Shown here one piece after another: positions 6,075 through 11,538 of a stretch of DNA of 12,101 nucleotides. The notes below the pieces were generated by a model that did no database searches, was not told the DNA's origin, and saw only the letters and a list, made by a program, of their open reading frames with translations. Each line of letters opens with the position of its first letter. Within the stretch, counting starts at the first letter, position 1. The translations under genes were made by a program, and so were the position numbers. The DNA is from an uncultured Solirubrobacteraceae bacterium (GTDB lineage: Bacteria > Actinomycetota > Thermoleophilia > Solirubrobacterales > Solirubrobacteraceae): positions 1 through 12,101 of the forward strand of contig CADCVT010000232.1 of assembly GCA_902806215.1 (NCBI GenBank), given 5' to 3'.

Positions 6075-7409
6075 ATGCCGTCAGATCACACCGAACGCCT
6101 ACGCGCCCTCGACCGCGACGTCCTCTGGCACCCGTTCACCCAGCAGCAGGGGTGGCAGGAGGAGGACGCGCCCATCATCGAGCGCGCGCACGGAGTCACC
6201 GTGGTCGACACCGACGGCAACGAGTACCTCGACGGCACGTCGGCGCTGTGGTGCAACGTCCACGGGCACGCGCACCCGGCCATCGACGCCGCCGTCCACG
6301 CGCAGCTCGAGAAGGTCGCCCACACGACGATGCTCGGGCTCTCGCACCCCGCGGCGATCGAGCTCGGCGCCCGGCTGGTGGAGCTCGCGCCCGGTCCGCT
6401 GAGCCGCGTCTTCTACTCCGACAACGGCTCGACGTCGGTCGAGGTCGCGCTGAAGATGGCGTACCAGTGGTGGGCGCAGCGCGGCGAGTGGTGGCGCTCG
6501 GAGTACGTCTGCCTGCGCAACTCCTACCACGGCGACACGCTCGGCTCGGTGTCGGTCGGCGGCATCGACCTCTTCCACGGCCAGTACCGGCCGCTGCTGT
6601 TCGACTCGCACCAGGTCGAGGCGGGCGACCTCGCCGCGATGGAGGCGATGCTCAGCGCCAACGCCGACAAGGTCGCCGCGGTGATCGTCGAGCCGCTCGT
6701 GCAGGGCGCCGCCGGCATCCTCGTGCACCCCGAGGGCTACCTGCGCGCGGTGCGCGAGCTGTGCGACCGCCACGGCGTGTTCCTCATCTGCGACGAGGTC
6801 GCCACCGGCTTCGGCCGCACCGGCACGATGTTCGCGTGCGAGCAGGAGGGCGTCGCGCCGGACTTCCTGTGCCTGGCCAAGGGGCTGACCGGCGGGTACC
6901 TGCCGCTGGCGGCGACGCTCACGACCGAGCGCGTCTTCGAGGGGTTCCTCGGGGCGTTCGAGGAGCTGCGGACGTTCTTCCACGGCCACACGTACACGGG
7001 CAACCCGCTCGCGTGCGCGGCGGCGATCGCCACGCTCGACGTCTTCGAGGACGAGGGGACACTCGAGCGGCTCGGGCCGAAGATCGCGCTGCTCGAGCAG
7101 CTGCTGGCCGAGCGGGTCGCGACCCTGTCCGGCGTCAGCGAGATCCGCCAGCGCGGCTTCATGGTCGGCATCGAGCTCGTCGAGCATCCGCTCGAGGCCC
7201 GCACCGGGCACCAGGTCACGCTGGCGGCGCGGCGGCGGGGCGCGATCGTGCGGCCGCTCGGCGACACCGTCGTGCTCATGCCGCCGCTGTCGATCAGCGA
7301 GGCCGAGCTGACCCGGCTGGTCGAGATCACCGCGGCTTCGATCGCGGAGGTGACCTCGGGAACGAACGAGGCCCCGCCGGAGCGGGGCCTCGCCACTGCA
7401 ACGTCGTAG
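6075..7409 (+). CDS. bioA: Adenosylmethionine-8-amino-7-oxononanoate aminotransferase BioA
   Basis: A PLP class III aminotransferase that converts KAPA to 7,8-diaminopelargonate, normally with S-adenosylmethionine as amino donor. It is the step between BioF and BioD. It has 444 residues, close to the usual 420-450. BioA-typical features are LWHPFTQ (17-23), ALWCNVHGHAHP, FYSDNGSTSVEVALKMAYQWW (113-133, near the substrate and PLP phosphate), NSYHGDTLGSVSVGG, DEVATGFGRTG (D230 contacts the pyridine nitrogen), CLAKGLTGGYLPLAA (K259, the Schiff-base Lys) and HTYTGNPLACAAA. The W in WHPFTQ and the SDNGSTSVEVALK motif point to BioA rather than other class III enzymes. I use the ATG at 6075; the ATG at 6070 is in another frame. 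The last 15 codons run through a perfect terminator-like hairpin. It is not in the bioBFD cluster, but about 3.4 kb downstream of it. Confidence 0.95.
   Translation: MPSDHTERLRALDRDVLWHPFTQQQGWQEEDAPIIERAHGVTVVDTDGNEYLDGTSALWCNVHGHAHPAIDAAVHAQLEKVAHTTMLGLSHPAAIELGARLVELAPGPLSRVFYSDNGSTSVEVALKMAYQWWAQRGEWWRSEYVCLRNSYHGDTLGSVSVGGIDLFHGQYRPLLFDSHQVEAGDLAAMEAMLSANADKVAAVIVEPLVQGAAGILVHPEGYLRAVRELCDRHGVFLICDEVATGFGRTGTMFACEQEGVAPDFLCLAKGLTGGYLPLAATLTTERVFEGFLGAFEELRTFFHGHTYTGNPLACAAAIATLDVFEDEGTLERLGPKIALLEQLLAERVATLSGVSEIRQRGFMVGIELVEHPLEARTGHQVTLAARRRGAIVRPLGDTVVLMPPLSISEAELTRLVEITAASIAEVTSGTNEAPPERGLATATS
7367..7392. terminator. Terminator-like hairpin inside the end of bioA
   Basis: CGAGGCCCCG (7367-7376) and CGGGGCCTCG (7383-7392) form a perfect 10-bp, GC-rich stem with a 6-nt loop. 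It lies wholly in the bioA coding sequence, 15 nt before the end of the TAG, and 12 bp separate the two convergent stop codons. There is no T-run. As a symmetric stem it could stop transcription from bioA and from the opposing gene at 7422-8060. Confidence 0.65.
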
Positions 7410-7421
7410 AGCCGGCTCGGA

Positions 7422-8060
7422 CTAGCGCAGGCTCAGAGCCGAGCGGGTGCTGCGCGACTTGCGGCTGCTGGGGCTCGACGGGTTCGTGTCGTTGACCTTG
7501 TAGTTGCCGCGGGCGACGACGGGGATCTGACGCTCACCGTCGGCCGGGTCCTCCTCGATGCCGCAGTACGAGTCCTCGAACGGGGGCGTGTACTGGCCGG
7601 GGACCTTCTGGTCGGGCTCGTTCGTCTCGGTCTCGGCGCCGTACCAGACGAAGGCCTGGTCGCCGCCGCGGCCCTGCTCGCCCTCGGCGCTGCCGTCGAC
7701 GATGTAGAGCTCGAACGGCGTGCCCTCGCCCTCCTGGTTGCTCTGCGTGCCCGAGATGTACGCCTTGTCGCCGACGACGATCAGGCACTCGACCACGCCG
7801 TGGAACTTGACGGCGTCGCCGCTGCGGCGGTTGACCTGGAGCTGGCCGTCGGCCAGGCCGGAGTTGTCGGTGGCGCCGCGCTCACGCTGCGCGGTGAACG
7901 CGATGGTGTCGAGAGCACCGGTGGTGGGCGGCTCGTTCGGGTCGAGGAGGACCTGGCCGCCGCCACGGGCGGAGTCGCGCGGCGTCTCGGCGCCGACGGT
8001 CGGTGCGACGACGGTGGCGCCCACGGCGGCAAGGAGCGCCATCTTCGAGAAGGACTTCAT
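7422..8060 (-). CDS. Secreted protein of unknown function
   Basis: A 212-residue protein with a classical Sec signal peptide: MKSFSK, a hydrophobic stretch MALLAAVGATVVAPTV and a likely cut after VGA (about residue 24). The mature part is mostly polar and rich in Gly, Glu and Asp, probably beta-rich, with two Cys only (92 and 166) that could form one disulfide. The core pattern (IAFTAQ, then QLQVNRRSGDAVKFHGVVECLIVVGDKAYISG, then FELYIVDG and GDQAFVWYG) resembles a broad group of small exported actinobacterial proteins with a G-x-V-x-C-L-x-V-x-G-x-x-A motif, for which I know no assigned function. The last 20 residues are Ser/Arg-rich and basic. A purine-rich GGGGGTAG lies before the ATG as a possible ribosome site. 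It is convergent with bioA and lies downstream of the GerW-like gene, but after a 135-bp gap, so it likely has its own promoter. Confidence 0.75.
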   Translation of the reverse strand: MKSFSKMALLAAVGATVVAPTVGAETPRDSARGGGQVLLDPNEPPTTGALDTIAFTAQRERGATDNSGLADGQLQVNRRSGDAVKFHGVVECLIVVGDKAYISGTQSNQEGEGTPFELYIVDGSAEGEQGRGGDQAFVWYGAETETNEPDQKVPGQYTPPFEDSYCGIEEDPADGERQIPVVARGNYKVNDTNPSSPSSRKSRSTRSALSLR

Positions 8061-8195
8061 GCTGAAACTACCCCCAGTGTCTGTTCGGACGGAATCCGAG
8101 GGGTTCAGGCTCCCTGCCGCTCTCCCCTCGCAACAGCAGACGCACTGGTCCCTCGATCATTGCGCCCCGAAACTGGGGATGGTCCTTTTTTCGTA
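8061..8195. other. Intergenic region with hairpin and T-run
   Basis: This 135-bp gap separates two minus-strand genes and should hold the promoter of the secreted protein gene, though I see no clear -35/-10 pair. On the plus strand CCCC (8165-8168) and GGGG (8175-8178) form a short stem followed, after 7 nt, by TTTTTT (8186-8191). The T-run is on the strand opposite both genes, so it is not a normal terminator for the GerW-like gene. A small inverted repeat, TCGGA/TCCGA (8085-8099), lies in the presumed leader. Confidence 0.4.
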
Positions 8196-8591
8196 CTACC
8201 GCCCGAACAGGCCGCTGGGACGGCGGCGGCCACCCCGCAGCCGGCGCGCGCCGGCCGCGGCGGTGAGCAGCGTGGCGGCCGCGGTCGCGCCGGCCCGCAG
8301 CATCTTCTGCGACGACTCGGGATCGTCGATCGCCTGGTAGCGGCTGCCGTCCGAGCGCAGCTCGATGAAGCCGAGCGGCTGGGCGTCGACGTAGCCGCCG
8401 CCCCCTCCGCCTTCGCCGTCCTTCGCCTCGCCCTCGTCACGGCCGAAGCCGAAGCCGCCGTAGACCCGGACCCGCGAGACCGGGATCACGGCGGTGGCGC
8501 CGACCTGGACGGGCTCGCCGAAGCAGATCCTCGCCCCGGTCGCCCGGTCGATGAGACGCTCGAGCGCCCCGCGCTTCGGGCCCTTGGCCAT
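8196..8591 (-). CDS. GerW/YtfJ-family protein
   Basis: A 131-residue protein whose core matches the GerW (spore protein YtfJ) family: a short N-terminal helix (ALERLIDRATGA), GEPVQVGATAVIPVSRVRVYGGFGFG (25-50), a Gly-rich loop with six consecutive Gly (61-66), then YVDAQPLGFIELRSDGSRYQAID. In Bacillus YtfJ (GerW) is a spore protein; the family is also widespread in non-sporulating actinobacteria, where its role is unknown. After the core there is a weakly hydrophobic helix (MLRAGATAAATLLTAAAG, 97-114) and a very basic tail (RRLRGGRRRPSGLFGR), which could anchor it to the membrane or bind nucleic acid. It starts 3 nt after the stop of the rubredoxin gene on the same strand, so the two are almost surely co-transcribed. 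Stop TAG at 8196-8198. Confidence 0.8.
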   Translation of the reverse strand: MAKGPKRGALERLIDRATGARICFGEPVQVGATAVIPVSRVRVYGGFGFGRDEGEAKDGEGGGGGGYVDAQPLGFIELRSDGSRYQAIDDPESSQKMLRAGATAAATLLTAAAGARRLRGGRRRPSGLFGR

Positions 8592-8594
8592 CGC

Positions 8595-8756
8595 CTACTC
8601 GTAGGGCACGAAGTCGCGCTTGCGCGCGCCGCACACAGGACAGAACCAGCTGTTCGGGATGTCCTCGAACGTGGTGTTCGGCGGGATGCCGCCGTCGGGG
8701 TCTCCGTCCGCGGGGTCGTAGATGAAGCCGCAGGACTCACAGATCCATTTCTGCAT
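8595..8756 (-). CDS. Rubredoxin
   Basis: A small electron-transfer protein that holds one iron bound by four Cys. The 53-residue product begins MQKWICESCGFIYDPADGDP and contains the two Cys knuckles CESCG (6-10) and CPVCG (39-43), plus the conserved GFIYDP and WFCP aromatic residues around the metal. Length is exactly that of classical rubredoxins. The ATG at 8756 is the natural start; a GTG four codons upstream is possible but less likely. The gene is first of a two-gene unit with the GerW-like gene (3-nt gap) and divergent from the NUDIX gene, with 23 bp between starts. No alkane hydroxylase or flavodiiron partner is in the window, so its redox partner is unknown. Confidence 0.96.
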   Translation of the reverse strand: MQKWICESCGFIYDPADGDPDGGIPPNTTFEDIPNSWFCPVCGARKRDFVPYE

Positions 8757-8779
8757 GTGACGTGACACCCTAGAGCGAG

Positions 8780-9412
8780 ATGCCCGAAGTCGACGCCCCG
8801 GGTCCCGGCGAGGAGCTCAACACCGGCGAGGTGACCAAGCCGCGGCTCGCCGCGACGGTCCTCCTGCTGCGCGGCGGGGCCGAGACGCTCGAGGTCCTGC
8901 TCATCAAGCGCAACCCCGCGTCGCGCTTCATGGGCGGCGCGTGGGTGTTCCCCGGCGGCGCTGTCGACACGGCCGAGGGCGAGGGCGACGCGGCCAATCG
9001 TGCAGCGGCGCTGCGCGAGCTCGAGGAGGAGGCCGCGGTCACGCTGGCCTCCCCCGCCGACCTCGTCCCGTGGAGCCGGTGGATCACGCCGGCCGAGGTG
9101 AAGATCCGCTTCGACACCTGGTTCTTCCTAGCCCCGATGCCCGACGGCCACGACGAGCCGCGGATCGACGAGCACGAGGCGGTCGACATGGGCTGGTTCA
9201 CGCCGCAGGGCGCGCTCGACGCGTACGCCCGCGAGGAGATCGTGCTCGTGTTCCCGACGATCAAGACGCTCGAGCAGCTCGCCCCGTTCGACTCCGCACA
9301 GGCCGCGCTCGACTACGCCCGCGGCCGGACCGTCGAGCCGATCACGCCGAAGGTCGTCACCGACGGCGACACGGCGCGCGTGCTCCTCCCGGGCGAGCCC
9401 GGTTACGAGTAG
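8780..9412 (+). CDS. NUDIX hydrolase, NUDT19-like
   Basis: A 210-residue hydrolase of nucleoside diphosphates linked to another moiety. The fold starts with RLAATVLLLRGG (22-33), followed by VLLIKRNPASRFMGGAWVFPGG (39-60). The Nudix box is present in extended form: GGAV (59-62), an acidic insertion, then AALRELEEEAAV (76-87), which carries the metal-binding Glu residues; the usual Gly near its end is Ala. The part WSRWITPAEVKIRFDTWFFLAPMPDG and EAVDMGWFTPQGALD is typical of the NUDT19/CoA-diphosphatase-like branch. CoA or acyl-CoA diphosphates are therefore plausible substrates, but this is inferred from family resemblance only. The SDR gene follows after 12 nt, suggesting co-transcription. 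Confidence 0.9.
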   Translation: MPEVDAPGPGEELNTGEVTKPRLAATVLLLRGGAETLEVLLIKRNPASRFMGGAWVFPGGAVDTAEGEGDAANRAAALRELEEEAAVTLASPADLVPWSRWITPAEVKIRFDTWFFLAPMPDGHDEPRIDEHEAVDMGWFTPQGALDAYAREEIVLVFPTIKTLEQLAPFDSAQAALDYARGRTVEPITPKVVTDGDTARVLLPGEPGYE

Positions 9413-9424
9413 CTTCCCGCCGCG

Positions 9425-10474
9425 ATGCCCCAGCCCCGTGGAGTGAAGCCCGCCGGCAGCGGAGCCGGTCTGACCGTCGCCGTCACCGGCCCGACCGGCG
9501 AGATCGGCAAGCCGTTCATCGACGCGCTCGAGCGCACGCGCGACGTCAAGAAGGTCATCGGGATGGCCCGCCGGCCGTTCGACCCGAAGTCGCGCGGATG
9601 GCGCAAGGTCGAGTACCGCCAGGGCGACGTGCTCGACCGCTCGACCGTCGACGACCTCGTCGAGGACGCCGACGTCGTCGTCCACCTCGCCTTCATCGTG
9701 CTCGGCGCGAGCGACGCGACGCGCGACATCAACGTCGAGGGCTCACGCAACGTGTTCGAGGCCGCGGTCGCCGCGGGCGCGAAGCGGCTCGTCTACACGT
9801 CGTCGGTCGCGGCGTACGGCTTCCACGACGAGAACCCGCGGCCGCTGACCGAGGACGTCCCGACGCGCGGGTCCGAGGCGCACCCGTACAGCGCGCAGAA
9901 GGCCGAGCTCGAGCGCGTCCTCGACGACGCCGTCTCCGGCGCGAAGCTCGACACGTACGTCTTCCGCCCCTGCATCGTCGCGGGGCCCGAGGCGACGATG
10001 CTCGTCGACGCGATCCCGTACGTGAAGATCAACCAGGCGCTGCCCGCCGCCGCGCGCCGGCTGCTCGACGTCATGCCGATCCTGCGGCCGATCATCCCGG
10101 ACCCCGGCGTGCCCTTCCAGCTCGTGCACCACGACGACGTGGCGAGCGCGCTGAAGGCCGCCGTCCTCGGCAAGGGCGAGCCCGGCGTCTACAACCTCGC
10201 CGGCGAGGGCGAGATGACGATGTCCGACCTCGCCGACGCGCTCGGCTGGTACTCGATCCCGGTGCCCGACCTCGCGGTCGACGCCACCGCCGAGGTCGTC
10301 TCGCGGATCCCGTTCCTGCCGGCCGAGGCGACATGGGTCAACGCCGCGCGAACCCCGGTGCTCATGTCGACGGAGAGGGCGCGCAAGGAGCTCGGCTGGA
10401 AGCCGAAGCACGCGGTCCGCGAGACGCTGACGCAGACCGTCGCGGGAGCGCGCGAGGAGCTCGAGCCCGCTTAG
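9425..10474 (+). CDS. NAD(P)-dependent epimerase/dehydratase-type extended SDR
   Basis: A 349-residue extended short-chain dehydrogenase/reductase. The cofactor turn is VTGPTGEIGKP (20-30, pattern TGxxGxxG). GDVLD (67-71) is the conserved acidic turn near the adenine, VVVHLAF follows, then YTSSVAAYG (124-132, catalytic Ser) and the active-site pair Y155 and K159 in YSAQK. FRPCIVAGPEATM and the later VHHDDVASALKAAVLG and VYNLAGEGEMTMSDLA segments are typical of sugar-epimerase-like or 3-beta-HSD-like members. The substrate cannot be told from sequence. The first 15 residues before GLTVAVTG are unstructured, so an internal GTG start is possible, but the ATG at 9425 is kept because it directly follows the NUDIX gene. 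The stop codon overlaps the stop of the next gene, on the other strand, by 4 bp. Confidence 0.9.
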   Translation: MPQPRGVKPAGSGAGLTVAVTGPTGEIGKPFIDALERTRDVKKVIGMARRPFDPKSRGWRKVEYRQGDVLDRSTVDDLVEDADVVVHLAFIVLGASDATRDINVEGSRNVFEAAVAAGAKRLVYTSSVAAYGFHDENPRPLTEDVPTRGSEAHPYSAQKAELERVLDDAVSGAKLDTYVFRPCIVAGPEATMLVDAIPYVKINQALPAAARRLLDVMPILRPIIPDPGVPFQLVHHDDVASALKAAVLGKGEPGVYNLAGEGEMTMSDLADALGWYSIPVPDLAVDATAEVVSRIPFLPAEATWVNAARTPVLMSTERARKELGWKPKHAVRETLTQTVAGAREELEPA

Positions 10475-10857
10475 ACCGTCGTGACGGGGACGCCGAAGCG
10501 GGTCTCCGCCTCGACGAGCTTGTCGGACTCGAAGTCGTCCTCGTCGCCGCGGAAGACGATGATGCGGTCGGCCGGGAAGGTCGCGAGCGCGTCCTGGAGC
10601 GCGAGCAGCGGCTCGCTCTCGCCGGTCGTCGACCGCACGCTCGCGGCCTCGCCCTTGAGCGACGCCGCGGTCTCGGCGGCCGCGCCCTCGGCCTTCTCGA
10701 TGGCCCCGTCGGCGTCGGACATCCAGAACCGCAGGCCGGACTGCTGCATCGCGGGCGAGACGACGAGCACCTCGGCGCCCTCCAGGTCCTCGCCCGGCAG
10801 GGCGCTGCGGACGGCGGCGGCGTCGACGGCGTGCGGAGCGAGAACGAGGAGCTTCAT
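10471..10857 (-). CDS. Small universal-stress-like (USP/HUP-fold) protein
   Basis: A 128-residue cytoplasmic protein. MKLLVLAPHA is a first beta strand, GAEVLVVSPAMQQSGLRFWMSD a second strand plus loop, then a long amphipathic helix (ADGAIEKAEGAAAETAASLKG), EPLLALQDALATFPADRIIVF and a short last strand GVPVTTV. This order and the FPADRIIVF segment resemble UspA/HUP-type domains, which sense stress or nucleotides; no clear ATP-binding GxxGxxxxxxxxS motif is seen, so nucleotide binding is doubtful. The ATG at 10857 is preceded by AGGCGG at a suitable distance. The stop TAA (10471-10473) overlaps the SDR stop TAG (10472-10474). It is divergent from tetR, and the TetR-type operator at 10885-10905 lies between the two starts, so it may be under the same control. 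Confidence 0.65.
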   Translation of the reverse strand: MKLLVLAPHAVDAAAVRSALPGEDLEGAEVLVVSPAMQQSGLRFWMSDADGAIEKAEGAAAETAASLKGEAASVRSTTGESEPLLALQDALATFPADRIIVFRGDEDDFESDKLVEAETRFGVPVTTV

Positions 10858-10884
10858 GGCATGCCGCCTACCCACGGCAGGGTT

Positions 10885-10905
10885 TTGGACTGCTCGGTTC
10901 CGAAC
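10885..10905 (+). promoter_or_regulatory. TetR-type operator, copy 1 (tetR promoter)
   Basis: The core TGGACTGCTCGGTTCC (10886-10901) sits in a 21-bp block that recurs with 2 differences, inverted, at 11501-11521. The block lies 5 bp upstream of the candidate -10 of tetR, over the -35 zone, a position suited to autorepression. It also lies between tetR and the divergent USP-like gene. Confidence 0.7.
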
Positions 10906-10910
10906 TCTGG

Positions 10911-10916
10911 TAGCGT
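10911..10916 (+). promoter_or_regulatory. Candidate -10 element for leaderless tetR
   Basis: TAGCGT followed by 7 nt and the GTG at 10924, the same layout as before bioA. There is no Shine-Dalgarno before the GTG, which fits a leaderless transcript. The match supports GTG 10924 as the true tetR start. Confidence 0.5.
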
Positions 10917-10923
10917 CCGCCTC

Positions 10924-11481
10924 GTGGCCCGGCCCAAGGCGTTCGACCCCGATCTCGCGATCGAGCAGGCCATGCGGCTCTTCTGGACCCGGGGCTACGA
11001 GGCCACATCGATCCAGGACCTCACCGACGGGCTCGGCATCGGCCGGGCGTCGCTGTACGGGACGTTCGGCTCGAAGGACGCGCTCTACGACTGCGCGCTC
11101 GAGCGCTACCAGGAGCTCGAGGGCCGGCGCGCGCTGAGTTGCCTCGACGGGGATGGTCCTGCTCGCGTCCGCATCCGGGCGCTGTTCGAGACGCTCGCCC
11201 GAGAAGGCCTGGAGGACCCAGAGAACCGCGGGTGCTTCGTCCTCAACGCCGCGCTCGAGCGCCAGGACGACCCGGCGACCTCGAAGCGCGTGCAGGCCGG
11301 CCTCGATGGGTTCGTCACGAAGTTCGAGGAGCTCCTCGAGGAGGAGGGGATCGCGGACGCGCCGCGGCTCGCGCGCTTCCTCGTCACCTCGCTGCAGGGC
11401 ATCCGCGTCATGGCGAAGGCGACCCGCGACGAGCGGATCGTGCAGGACTCGATCGACGTCGCCCTCACGTTTCTCGACTGA
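10924..11481 (+). CDS. TetR/AcrR-family transcriptional regulator
   Basis: A 185-residue repressor-type regulator. The N-terminal helix-turn-helix domain spans about 5-56: DPDLAIEQAMRLFWTRGYEATSIQDL, then TDGLGIGRASLYGTFGSKDALY, the conserved recognition-helix region. The remainder is an all-helical ligand-binding domain with NRGCFVLNAALE, a pattern common in ComR/NemR-like TetR proteins that sense small electrophiles, metals or metabolites; the ligand here is unknown. The GTG at 10924 gives VARPKAFDPD, a normal TetR N-terminus, although the frame is open far upstream. The SDR gene follows 57 bp downstream on the same strand. Shared sites upstream of both genes suggest it controls itself and the SDR. 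Confidence 0.93.
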   Translation: MARPKAFDPDLAIEQAMRLFWTRGYEATSIQDLTDGLGIGRASLYGTFGSKDALYDCALERYQELEGRRALSCLDGDGPARVRIRALFETLAREGLEDPENRGCFVLNAALERQDDPATSKRVQAGLDGFVTKFEELLEEEGIADAPRLARFLVTSLQGIRVMAKATRDERIVQDSIDVALTFLD

Positions 11482-11500
11482 CACGCGTTTTTTTGCCGTC

Positions 11501-11521
11501 GTTCTGAACCGATCAGTCCAA
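11501..11521 (-). promoter_or_regulatory. TetR-type operator, copy 2 (SDR promoter)
   Basis: On the plus strand the core is TGAACCGATCAGTCCA (11505-11520), a 16-bp dyad with 6 of 8 paired positions (TGnACnGATCnGTnCA). The 21-bp block matches copy 1 at 19 positions on the opposite strand. It lies between the tetR stop and the SDR ribosome site. A run of seven T (11488-11494) just upstream has no hairpin before it, so it is probably promoter architecture rather than a tetR terminator. Confidence 0.75.
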
Positions 11522-11526
11522 TACCC

Positions 11527-11533
11527 GAAGGAG
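11527..11533 (+). promoter_or_regulatory. Strong Shine-Dalgarno of the SDR gene
   Basis: GAAGGAG, 5 nt before the ATG at 11539. It is the clearest ribosome site in the window and fixes the SDR start. It contrasts with the presumed leaderless bioA and tetR. Confidence 0.85.
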
Positions 11534-11538
11534 CAGTC

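Noticed and set aside
8757..8779. TGTGACGTGACA as a regulator box between rubredoxin and NUDIX genes
   Set aside because: It is only a partial palindrome, with no second copy in the window and no known site that it matches well.
8941..10923. Open frame continuous with tetR reaching far upstream
   Set aside because: The upstream part lies in another frame over the NUDIX and SDR genes and is Arg-rich nonsense; TetR homology begins at GTG 10924.
10924..11481. TetR protein as the biotin regulator (BioQ-type)
   Set aside because: It is far from the bio genes, and its proposed operator does not occur upstream of bioA or in the visible bioBFD region.
11488..11494. T7 run as intrinsic terminator of tetR
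   Set aside because: No stable GC-rich stem directly precedes it; it lies next to the operator and the SDR promoter zone instead.
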